Assembly (NCBI GenBank): GCA_035531315.1
Contig: DATKTD010000158.1
Span: 1 to 6,116 of the forward strand
Length of the DNA: 6,116 bases
DNA from: CAIJMU01 sp035531315
Lineage (GTDB): Bacteria > Spirochaetota > Spirochaetia > Treponematales > Rectinemataceae
Direction of reading: 5' to 3'
Shown: one piece after another, positions 1 through 5,834 of the stretch
Layout of the letters: every line of letters begins with the position of its first letter
Numbering within the stretch: position 1 is the stretch's first letter
Notes under the pieces: model-generated
What the model saw: the letters and a program-made list of their open reading frames with translations, nothing else
Database searches by the model: none
What the model was told of the DNA's origin: nothing
Translations under genes and position numbers: made by a program

Positions 1-1
1 C

Positions 2-1135
2 ACGAGAGTGAGGCAAATCCTTTTCAACTTGATTGGCAACGCGGTGAAATTCACGCACGAGGGGGGCGTGAGGGTCTCGGTGAGGGTGCTCGGCGGAATG
101 GCCGGCGAGAGCCGCCTCGACCTCCGCTTCGATGTCGCCGATACGGGCATCGGCATAGCCCCGGAGCACCTGGATCGCATCTTCGAGGCATTCCGCCAGG
201 CCGACGGCCGCAGTTCGCGCAATTATGGCGGCTCGGGTCTGGGTCTCGCCATCTCCAAGCGCCTCGCCGAAGCCATGGGCGGCTCGCTGTCGGTAAGCAG
301 CGAGCTTGGCAAGGGCTCGACCTTTTCCCTCCTCCTCCCCTCTGTCGTGCCGGCCATGTCGGCCATGCCGGAGGAAGCCCTGGTCGTCGAGCCCCTCTCC
401 CTTGGCTTCGAGCCCGCCCTCGTCCTCGTGGTGGAGGATGACATCTTCAATCGCCAGGTCCTCCTCGATTTTCTCGAGTCGGCTGGGCTCAGGACCATCG
501 AAGCGGAAAATGGAAGGATGGCCCTGGCGGAGATGGAGAGGAAAAAGCCCGATCTCGTCCTACTGGATCTCCAGATGCCCGTGCTAAGCGGACCCGACAC
601 GATAAAGGCCATCCGCGCGAACAAGGAATTGGACGATGTCGCCATCGTCGCCCTGAGCGGGTCCATGGAGCTCGAAGGCGGCGGAGGGCCCCTCCTCGCC
701 AAGCTGGACGGCCAGCTCCGCAAGCCCGTCACACGATCGGCCCTTTTTCGGGAGCTCGCGCGGCACCTCGCGACGAGGGGGAAGGGCGAAGCCATCCCCG
801 CGGCCGCGGAGCCCGGGCCCCAAGAGCCCCTCGCCCTCTTCGAGGCGGAAAAGAAACGACCGGGAGGACTGTCTCCCAGCCTGGCCGAAGCCTTTGAGAA
901 GAGGGTCGCCGGCCTTCTCGAGGAGGCTGAGAGGACCTTCTCGATACTCACCGCCGAAAGGGCCGGCGCCGCCCTCGAGGAGCTCGGTAAGGAACATGGC
1001 CTCGAATCCCTCTCGCTGGCGGGAAGGAAACTGCGCGAGCTTTCGGCGGCCGTGGATGTGGAGGGCATGAGGCGCTTTCTCGGAATCGCCAAGAGACTGG
1101 GAGAGGCCGTCGCGGCCGAGGGGGGACAAGGATGA
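2..1135 (+). CDS. Hybrid sensor histidine kinase, C-terminal part (HATPase-REC), 5' truncated by window edge
   Basis: The reading frame is open from the window edge and enters in the middle of a kinase ATPase domain, so the GTG at position 8 is an internal Val codon and not a start. Sensor and HisKA regions lie outside the window. Counting from that Val as residue 1, the HATPase domain spans about 1-112. It shows an N box (NLIGNAVKFT, Asn11), a G1 box (DTGIGI, Asp45), an F box (IFEAF) and a G2 box (GGSGLGL, 74-80). A receiver domain follows at about 137-255, with acidic residues E143/D144/D145, phospho-acceptor Asp187 (LLDLQMP), Ser217 and Lys239 (RKP). Residues 285-375 are helical and charged and could be a decayed HPt, since no His sits where the phosphorylated one should be. 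The family autophosphorylates on the missing HisKA histidine and passes phosphate to its own REC. The stop overlaps the next start as ATGA, so the genes are coupled. The hybrid-kinase call is firm; the stimulus is unknown. Confidence 0.93.
   Translation, partial: TRVRQILFNLIGNAVKFTHEGGVRVSVRVLGGMAGESRLDLRFDVADTGIGIAPEHLDRIFEAFRQADGRSSRNYGGSGLGLAISKRLAEAMGGSLSVSSELGKGSTFSLLLPSVVPAMSAMPEEALVVEPLSLGFEPALVLVVEDDIFNRQVLLDFLESAGLRTIEAENGRMALAEMERKKPDLVLLDLQMPVLSGPDTIKAIRANKELDDVAIVALSGSMELEGGGGPLLAKLDGQLRKPVTRSALFRELARHLATRGKGEAIPAAAEPGPQEPLALFEAEKKRPGGLSPSLAEAFEKRVAGLLEEAERTFSILTAERAGAALEELGKEHGLESLSLAGRKLRELSAAVDVEGMRRFLGIAKRLGEAVAAEGGQG
1120..1126 (+). promoter_or_regulatory. Ribosome binding site of the HD-GYP gene
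   Basis: A G-rich purine run (GGGGGGA) ends 5 bases before the ATG at 1132. It lies inside the end of the hybrid-kinase gene, so ribosomes finishing that gene can restart here. The match to the Shine-Dalgarno consensus is approximate, and AAGG right next to the ATG is too close to serve. Confidence 0.5.
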
Positions 1136-2181
1136 AGTCGCCCCTCGTGCGCGGCTCGGTGCTGATCATCGACGACGAGCCGGCCAACCTCAGGGTCCTT
1201 GGGTCCCTCCTCGCCGACTCGGACTACGAGGTCCGCGTGGCCACCGGTGGCGAGGAAGGCATAGCCACGGCCTCCTACGACCCTCCCGACCTCATCCTCC
1301 TCGACATCATGATGCCGGGGATGGACGGCCTCGAGACCATGGGCCGCCTCAGGCGCCAGGCGGCGACCTCCTCGATCCCCGTGATCTTCGTGACGGCCCT
1401 CGCGGACATCGAGAGTAAGATCCTCGCCTTCGACGCGGGCGGGGTCGACTTCGTCACCAAGCCCTACCAGCCCATCGAGGTCCTGAGACGGGTAGCCACC
1501 CATGTCGAGCTCAAGCGCCACCGCGATCGCCTCGAGGAGGAGGTCAGGGAGAGGAGCGGCGAGCTCGAACTCATCAACCTCGCCCTCGTGAGCGCCCTCG
1601 AAAGCGCCAATGCCTGGAGGGACGACGATTCGGCCGAGCACATAAAGCGCGTCGGCGCCTACTCGGCCGAGATCGCCGGCGCCCTCGGCCTTCCCCAGCC
1701 CATGGTTGCGGAGATCCGGCGTTTCGCTGTGATCCACGACATCGGCAAGGTCGCCGTCCCCGACAGGGTCCTCCACAAGCCGGCCCGCCTCGATCCCGAG
1801 GAATTCGAAGTGATGAAGGGTCATTGCGAGGCGGGTTACGCGATGCTCGATCATCCGGGAGTCCCCGAGAGCGCGCGCAACATCGTCCGCTTCCACCACG
1901 AAAAATGGGACGGCAGCGGCTACCCCTTCGGCCTCGAGACGGAGGACATTCCCCTCGAGGCGCGTATCGTCGCCCTGGCCGACGTCTATGACGCCCTCCG
2001 TTCGCGCCGAGTCTACAAGGATGCCCTTCCCGCGGACGAGGCCGCGGACATCATACTCTCGAACGCCGCCACGCACTTCGATCCGCGAATAGTCGCGGCC
2101 TTCGAGGCGAGAAGGAGGAGCTTCGAGGAAATAGCCCAGATGGTACCGGATAAACAGGGAAGGAGCGATAATGGATCTTGA
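1132..2181 (+). CDS. REC-HD-GYP response regulator, predicted cyclic-di-GMP phosphodiesterase (RpfG-like)
   Basis: A 349-residue cytoplasmic response regulator. Residues 8-125 are a receiver domain with D14/D15, phospho-acceptor Asp58 (LLDIMMPGMDG), Thr88 and Lys110 (TKP). A charged linker, probably coiled coil, covers about 126-155. Residues 160-325 form an HD-GYP domain: His170, the HD pair H202/D203 with Lys206 (HDIGK), His221, the signature HHEKWDGSGYP at 245-255, Asp274 (ALADVYDAL) and HFDP at 305-308. All expected metal ligands are filled, with Asp166 where many homologues carry Glu. The known activity of this family is hydrolysis of cyclic di-GMP to pGpG or GMP, which usually affects motility and biofilm formation. 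The start is fixed by the ATGA overlap with the kinase upstream, and the end overlaps the following kinase gene by 11 bp. This is probably the output protein of the operon. Activity is predicted, not shown. Confidence 0.95.
   Translation: MKSPLVRGSVLIIDDEPANLRVLGSLLADSDYEVRVATGGEEGIATASYDPPDLILLDIMMPGMDGLETMGRLRRQAATSSIPVIFVTALADIESKILAFDAGGVDFVTKPYQPIEVLRRVATHVELKRHRDRLEEEVRERSGELELINLALVSALESANAWRDDDSAEHIKRVGAYSAEIAGALGLPQPMVAEIRRFAVIHDIGKVAVPDRVLHKPARLDPEEFEVMKGHCEAGYAMLDHPGVPESARNIVRFHHEKWDGSGYPFGLETEDIPLEARIVALADVYDALRSRRVYKDALPADEAADIILSNAATHFDPRIVAAFEARRRSFEEIAQMVPDKQGRSDNGS
2161..2165 (+). promoter_or_regulatory. Ribosome binding site of the REC-kinase gene
   Basis: AGGAG lies 5 bases before the ATG at 2171 and inside the last codons of the HD-GYP gene. 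It is a strong Shine-Dalgarno match at ideal spacing. It decides the start of the third gene and supports an 11-bp overlap. Confidence 0.8.
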
Positions 2182-3292
2182 AGCCTCGCGCGGAGCCGTC
2201 CTCGTCGTCGACGACTCGCCGCAAAACCTCGCCGTCGCCTGCTCGATCCTCAGGAAGGCCGGCTTCGATCCCCGCCCCGCCGAATCGGGGAATCGGGCCC
2301 TCGAACTGGCGGCCTCCGGGGACCTCGATCTCGTCCTCCTCGACGTCTCGATGCCTGGCATGGACGGCTTCGAAACCTGCGCCCGGCTCAAGTCCGACGC
2401 AAAGACGAGGGAGCTGCCGGTCATCTTCCTGACCGCCGCGGGCACGGCCGATGAGGACGTCATCAGGGGCTTCGACGCGGGAGCCGTGGATTACATCACC
2501 AAGCCCGTCGTGGACAGGATCCTCGTCTCGCGGGTCGGCAGCCATGTCGGCCTTCGGCGCAAGGGTCTCGAACTCGCGGAAAAGAATGTGGCGCTCGCGC
2601 GGGAGCTTACCCAGAGGGACCACATCCTCTACGTCCTCAGTCACGATCTCAAGAATTCCTTTTCGGCCGTCCGCGACGCCAGCGCCGTCCTCGATCGCGA
2701 GTGGACGGACTTCGACGAGGCCACGCGTCGCGAATTCATCGCCGCGATGAGGGAGTCGGCTAGCCGAAGCATGGGCCTCCTCCTCCAAATCCTCGCCTGG
2801 TCGAAGGCCGAGATCGCCGGGCTTGCCTCGATCGATGAAGAGCTGGACCCCCGGGTTCTTCTGTCGGAAATCGCGGAGGGCCTGGGCCCCGAGGCCGGCA
2901 AAAAAGACATCGCCGTGGCAGTGTCCGTAGAGGAGGGCCTGCCCAGCCTCCAGGCCGAAGGCTTCGCCCTCTCGGCCATCCTTCGCAATCTCGCGAACAA
3001 CTCCTGCAAATTCACTCCACCCGGCGGATCGATACGACTTGCCGCCGCCAGAAAGGGCGAGGGCATCGAATTCGCGGTGGAGGACTCGGGCCCCGGCATC
3101 GACCCGGAACAGGCCGCGGGCCTCTCGGGAACCGCGGTGAGATCGAAGCCCGGTACGGGCGGCGAAAGGGGCAGCGGGCTCGGCCTCCTCATCTGCGGCA
3201 TGCTCGCCTCGCGCCTCGGCGCGACGATCGCGGTCGGAAAGAGGGAGGGGGGCGGGACGCGGATCGAGCTCGCCCTGCCCCCCTCACGCTAG
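2171..3292 (+). CDS. REC-HisKA-HATPase histidine kinase with N-terminal receiver domain
   Basis: A 373-residue soluble kinase with no signal peptide or membrane segment. Residues 8-128 are a receiver domain with D14/D15, phospho-acceptor Asp58 (LLDVSMPGMDG), Thr88 and Lys111. A helical linker leads to a HisKA dimerisation domain at about 150-215 with phospho-acceptor His158 (LSHDLKN). The HATPase domain at 265-371 has an N box (NLANNSCKFT, Asn277), a G1 box (DSGPGI, Asp305) and a G2 box (GSGLGL, 334-339). The usual F-box Phe is not seen between G1 and G2. The motif SKPGTGGERGSGLGL places it near soluble kinases carrying STPGT-GEKGTGLGL. Since the receiver precedes the kinase, an upstream kinase (perhaps the hybrid kinase of this operon) may control this one by phosphorylating Asp58. 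His158 could then feed Asp58 of the HD-GYP protein. The partners are inferred. The stop codon shares a CTAG with the convergent regulator gene. Confidence 0.94.
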   Translation: MDLEASRGAVLVVDDSPQNLAVACSILRKAGFDPRPAESGNRALELAASGDLDLVLLDVSMPGMDGFETCARLKSDAKTRELPVIFLTAAGTADEDVIRGFDAGAVDYITKPVVDRILVSRVGSHVGLRRKGLELAEKNVALARELTQRDHILYVLSHDLKNSFSAVRDASAVLDREWTDFDEATRREFIAAMRESASRSMGLLLQILAWSKAEIAGLASIDEELDPRVLLSEIAEGLGPEAGKKDIAVAVSVEEGLPSLQAEGFALSAILRNLANNSCKFTPPGGSIRLAAARKGEGIEFAVEDSGPGIDPEQAAGLSGTAVRSKPGTGGERGSGLGLLICGMLASRLGATIAVGKREGGGTRIELALPPSR

Positions 3293-3990
3293 TCGGCCGC
3301 GGTTCCCCGCAGCCGGGCCAGGGCCCCTTCGAGGTGGCGCCGCTGTGCCGCGCTCGCCGCGACGGCGTCGCCTCCGGCTATGGCCTCGACAAGTTCGCGG
3401 TGTTGGCCAAGGATCTTCGCGGGCCAGCCCTCGAGCCCGAGGAGACGTGCCCTGCTCACCACGATGTAGCGCTCCATCGTCGTCTCCAATCCTTCGTAGA
3501 GCCTCGACAGGAGGGGATTGTGAGCCGCCTCCACTATCAGCTTGTGGAGCATGGAATCCCACTGGGCCCCCGATGAGGCCCCTCCGTCGGCCCTGTCTCG
3601 CAGCCCCTCGAGCATTCTTACGCATTCCCTCATCTTCGCGAGTTCCGTCTCGGTCCTCCGTGAGGCGGCCAGGCCGGCGATGGGCGTCTCGAGGACGAGT
3701 CGGAGCTCCATGAGATGGACGAGCATATCCTCGGGCCATAGCGAGGCGAACCTGAGGCTCGCGGAAAAATCCTCCACGCTCGGCCGAAGGATATAGGCCC
3801 CCTGACGCTCGCGGATGTCGAGAAAACCCAGGGCCTCGAGGGTGATGATGGCCTCCCGGAGGAGGTTTCGGCTCACCGACAGCGATGCCGCGAAATCGCG
3901 CTCGGGCGGCAGTTTGCCGTCGGGGAAGAGGCTCTGATCGTCGAGCATCGCCTTTATTCGCAGTACCAACTCGGCTCGCTTCTTTTCCAT
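3289..3990 (-). CDS. FadR-subfamily GntR transcriptional regulator (winged helix plus FCD effector domain)
   Basis: A 233-residue regulator of normal length for the family. The N-terminal winged helix-turn-helix (about 5-70) reads LPPERDFAASLSVSRNLLRE and ends in a wing with RQGAYI. Arg31, Arg41 and Arg45 line up with the operator-contacting arginines of E. coli FadR. The all-helical FCD domain (about 88-228) keeps the metal/effector residues Asp145, His149, His197 and His219. Proteins of this type commonly bind small carboxylates or sugar acids and release DNA on binding. The ATG is preceded by GGGAG four bases upstream. The gene is divergent from the dehydratase gene across 162 bp holding two promoters and a matching operator, so it probably controls that gene and itself. 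The effector cannot be read from sequence. The family call is firm; the exact regulon is inferred. Confidence 0.94.
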   Translation of the reverse strand: MEKKRAELVLRIKAMLDDQSLFPDGKLPPERDFAASLSVSRNLLREAIITLEALGFLDIRERQGAYILRPSVEDFSASLRFASLWPEDMLVHLMELRLVLETPIAGLAASRRTETELAKMRECVRMLEGLRDRADGGASSGAQWDSMLHKLIVEAAHNPLLSRLYEGLETTMERYIVVSRARLLGLEGWPAKILGQHRELVEAIAGGDAVAASAAQRRHLEGALARLRGTAAD

Positions 3991-3994
3991 ATCG

Positions 3995-3999
3995 CTCCC
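3995..3999 (-). promoter_or_regulatory. Ribosome binding site of the GntR regulator gene
   Basis: On the minus strand GGGAG precedes the ATG (3990-3988) with a 4-base spacer. It supports this start over internal alternatives. Confidence 0.7.
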
Positions 4000-4013
4000 A
4001 CCTGCCCCTCGAC

Positions 4014-4030
4014 CCCGGCATAAAGCCGGG
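4014..4030 (-). other. Hairpin in the leader of the regulator gene
   Basis: CCCGGC at 4014-4019 and GCCGGG at 4025-4030 form a perfect 6-bp stem with a 5-base A/T loop. It lies between the predicted regulator promoter and its ribosome site, 24 bases before the start codon. No T tract follows on either strand, so it does not look like an intrinsic terminator. Its role is unknown; it may only be a structured leader. Confidence 0.35.
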
Positions 4031-4077
4031 AAGGCCGACGGCTACCCGGCCCCGAGCCGCGAGCCCTGGTCGATTTC

Positions 4078-4106
4078 TTGACAGCAGTATAGCAGCCTGT
4101 TAATAT
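4078..4106 (+). promoter_or_regulatory. Predicted sigma-70-type promoter of the dehydratase gene
   Basis: TTGACA at 4078-4083 matches the -35 consensus exactly. After a 17-base spacer comes TAATAT at 4101-4106, a 4/6 match to the -10 consensus. TATTAT at 4104-4109 is closer to consensus, but its 20-base spacing is poor. Transcription should start near 4113, giving a leader of about 40 bases. The A/T-rich patch stands out from the G+C-rich surroundings. Confidence 0.7.
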
Positions 4107-4114
4107 TATGACAA
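4086..4114 (-). promoter_or_regulatory. Predicted divergent promoter of the GntR regulator gene
   Basis: On the minus strand TTGTCA (4114-4109, 5/6 match) and TATACT (4091-4086, 5/6 match) are separated by exactly 17 bases. The predicted start is near 4079, giving a leader of about 89 bases. This promoter lies face to face with the dehydratase promoter and covers almost the same DNA, so the two should compete for RNA polymerase. Confidence 0.55.
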
Positions 4115-4115
4115 C

Positions 4116-4139
4116 GTGGTACTTCCATGGTAGTACCAC
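4116..4139. promoter_or_regulatory. Predicted FadR/GntR-type operator, two adjacent 11-bp sites in a 24-bp palindrome
   Basis: TGGTAGTACCA at 4128-4138 is a perfect 11-bp palindrome of the TGGT-nnn-ACCA form known for FadR-subfamily regulators. Directly before it, TGGTACTTCCA at 4117-4127 is a variant with one mismatched pair. Together they sit in a larger palindrome, 4116-4139, centred on CCATGG, with 11 of 12 pairs matching. The block begins about 3 bases after the predicted dehydratase transcription start and just upstream of the regulator -35 box. A bound regulator should therefore block the dehydratase promoter. The link to the neighbouring regulator is inferred from site type and position. 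Confidence 0.72.
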
Positions 4140-4140
4140 A

Positions 4141-4147
4141 AAAGGAG
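4141..4147 (+). promoter_or_regulatory. Ribosome binding site deciding the dehydratase start
   Basis: AAAGGAG sits 5 bases before the ATG at 4153. An upstream in-frame ATG at 4108 overlaps the predicted promoter and comes before the predicted transcription start, so 4153 is the real start. The protein then begins MRSDSAKKG, as this family usually does. Confidence 0.85.
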
Positions 4148-4152
4148 TCGAG

Positions 4153-5811
4153 ATGCGAAGCGACAGTGCCAAGAAAGGGGTCGATAGGGCGCCGCATCGG
4201 GCCTTGATGAAGGCCGCGGGCTACACGGATTGGGAGATAGAGCGGCCCTGGGTGGGCGTTGCCAACGCCTACAACCAGATCATTCCCGGCCACGTTCACC
4301 TTAAGCGGATCACCGAGGCGGTGCGCGCCGGCATCTACGCGGCCGGCGGCCTCCCGATAGAGTTCCCCACCATCGGCGTCTGCGACGGCATCGCGATGAA
4401 CCACATCGGGATGAAGTACTCCCTCGCGAGCCGCGAGCTCATCATGGACTCGATCGAGGTTATGGCGCGGGGCCATGCCTTCGACGCCCTCGTCCTTGTC
4501 ACCAATTGCGACAAGATTGTCCCGGGCATGGCGATGGCGGCGGCCGGGCTCAACATCCCCTCCCTCGTCATCAGCGGCGGTCCGATGCTCGCCGGGAACC
4601 ACGGAGGGAAGGACATCGATCTGTCGACGGTCTTCGAGATGGTCGGTAGACACATCGCCGGCAAGGCCAGCGACGAGGAGCTCCTCGAAATCGAGAACGC
4701 GGCCTGCCCCGGCTGCGGTTCCTGCTCCGGCATGTTCACGGCCAACACGATGAACTGCATGATGGAGGCCCTCGGCATAGGTCTTCCAGGCAACGGCACG
4801 ATTCCCGCCGTCTACGCGGAAAGGGACCGCCTGGCCAAGGACGCCGGTCGGAAGATCATGGAGCTCGTCGAAAAGGACATAAGGCCCCGGGACATCCTGA
4901 GCCCGGAGGCTTTTGAAAACGCCGTGGCCGTCGATCTCGCCCTCGGTGGTTCGACCAATACGGCCCTCCATCTGCCGGCCATCGCCCATGCGGCGGGCTT
5001 CGAGCTACCGATCGACATCTTCAATAAGATCGGGGAAAAGGTACCCCATCTCTGCAGCATGAGTCCGGGAGGGAGTCATCACATCCAAGATCTCTATCGC
5101 GCGGGCGGTGTCCAGGCGGTGATGGCCCGGCTAGCGGCCGTCGGCCTCATTCACACGAGCCTCCCGACCGTCACCGGGACAACCGTGGCCGACAATATCA
5201 AAGGGGCCAGGGTACGGGACGACGAGGTCATCAGACCCATCGACAGGCCCTACCACGCGACGGGCGGCCTCGCGATCATGCGGGGCTCCCTCGCCCCCGA
5301 CGGGGCCGTGGTCAAGCAATCCGCCGTGGCGGCGGAGATGCTCGTCCATACGGGGCCTGCCAGGGTCTTCGACTGCGAGGAGGATGCCTACGCGGCCATA
5401 CAGGCCATGAAGATCGTCGACGGCGACGTCGTCGTCATCCGCTACGAGGGCCCGAAGGGCGGCCCTGGCATGCGCGAAATGCTTTCGCCCACCTCGGCCC
5501 TCGCCGGCATGGGCATGGACAAGACGGTCGCCCTCCTCACCGACGGACGCTTCTCCGGGGCGACGAGGGGGGCTGCGATAGGCCATGTGTCGCCCGAGGC
5601 GGCGGCGGGCGGCCCCATAGCCCTCGTGCGCGAAGGGGACATGATCTCGGTGGACATCCCGGGCAAGAGGCTCGATCTCCTCGTGGACAGGAACGAACTC
5701 GAAAAGAGAAGGGTCGTCTGGAAGCCCCATGTCCAGGACATCGACAGCCCCTTCCTTAACCGCTATCGGAGGGTGGTGTCTTCGGGCGTAAGGGGCGCCG
5801 TGCTGGAGTAG
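4153..5811 (+). CDS. ilvD: IlvD/Edd-family dehydratase, dihydroxy-acid dehydratase-like
   Basis: A 552-residue iron-sulfur dehydratase, close to the usual length of dihydroxy-acid dehydratase. That enzyme removes water from 2,3-dihydroxy-3-methyl acids to give the 2-oxo acids of valine, leucine and isoleucine synthesis. The N terminus (MRSDSAKKGVDRAPHR) and PGHVHL (45-50) are typical. Asp78 (CDGIAMNH) and Asp120-Lys121 (TNCDK) fit the Mg site and its carbamylated lysine. Cys119 and Cys191 (in PGCGSCSGMFTANTMN, 186-201) are expected cluster ligands. The first Cys of plant and mycobacterial [2Fe-2S] enzymes is Gly46 here, as in E. coli IlvD. The C-terminal domain holds PTSALAGMG (446-454) and DGRFSGATRG (464-473), with Ser468 as likely catalytic base. 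Sugar-acid dehydratases such as Edd usually have GRMSG there, which favours an IlvD assignment. However, no other ilv or leu gene is visible, and a FadR/FCD regulator and a Gfo/Idh/MocA oxidoreductase flank it, so a sugar-acid substrate is possible. The family is certain, the substrate less so. Confidence 0.9.
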   Translation: MRSDSAKKGVDRAPHRALMKAAGYTDWEIERPWVGVANAYNQIIPGHVHLKRITEAVRAGIYAAGGLPIEFPTIGVCDGIAMNHIGMKYSLASRELIMDSIEVMARGHAFDALVLVTNCDKIVPGMAMAAAGLNIPSLVISGGPMLAGNHGGKDIDLSTVFEMVGRHIAGKASDEELLEIENAACPGCGSCSGMFTANTMNCMMEALGIGLPGNGTIPAVYAERDRLAKDAGRKIMELVEKDIRPRDILSPEAFENAVAVDLALGGSTNTALHLPAIAHAAGFELPIDIFNKIGEKVPHLCSMSPGGSHHIQDLYRAGGVQAVMARLAAVGLIHTSLPTVTGTTVADNIKGARVRDDEVIRPIDRPYHATGGLAIMRGSLAPDGAVVKQSAVAAEMLVHTGPARVFDCEEDAYAAIQAMKIVDGDVVVIRYEGPKGGPGMREMLSPTSALAGMGMDKTVALLTDGRFSGATRGAAIGHVSPEAAAGGPIALVREGDMISVDIPGKRLDLLVDRNELEKRRVVWKPHVQDIDSPFLNRYRRVVSSGVRGAVLE

Positions 5812-5817
5812 GCGCCC
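5793..5817 (+). terminator. Possible hairpin terminator overlapping the dehydratase stop codon
   Basis: GGGCGCC at 5793-5799 pairs perfectly with GGCGCCC at 5811-5817 (7 bp, plus a possible G-T pair outside). The 11-base loop ends with the first two bases of the TAG stop. Only a weak pyrimidine run (TCTTC) follows, so it may slow or end transcription between the convergent genes but is not a classic intrinsic terminator. Confidence 0.4.
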
Positions 5818-5834
5818 TCTTCGACCCGCCCGAC

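Noticed and set aside
223..2463. A 746-codon open frame on the minus strand opposite the signalling genes
   Set aside because: It spans two gene junctions of the well-supported + strand genes, has no recognisable domain, and is rich in Arg, Ser and Pro low-complexity stretches. Strong G/C bias at third codon positions easily yields such antisense frames.
3311..3330. GGGCC/GGCCC inverted repeat as a terminator after the REC-kinase gene
   Set aside because: It lies within the regulator coding region, would have a 2-base loop, and lacks a convincing T tract.
3885..4103. Small + strand open frame across the regulator start
   Set aside because: It is antisense to the helix-turn-helix region and the leader of the regulator, has no ribosome site, and is dominated by Arg, Pro and Ser.
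4108..4152. Dehydratase start at the upstream in-frame ATG (15 more residues)
   Set aside because: The ATG overlaps the predicted -10 region and precedes the predicted transcription start. Its 15 residues encode the operator palindrome and match no family N terminus, while 4153 has an ideal AAAGGAG.
4113..4152. Leader-peptide attenuator or T-box upstream of ilvD
   Set aside because: The leader is only about 40 bases and shows no run of Val, Leu or Ile codons, no terminator hairpin with a T tract and no T-box sequence. The palindrome there is better explained as a DNA operator.
4042..4989. A 315-codon minus-strand frame opposite the start of the dehydratase gene
   Set aside because: It crosses the promoter and operator region and mirrors dehydratase codons. 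Its protein has no family motif and is rich in Gly, His and Asp, as expected for an antisense shadow.
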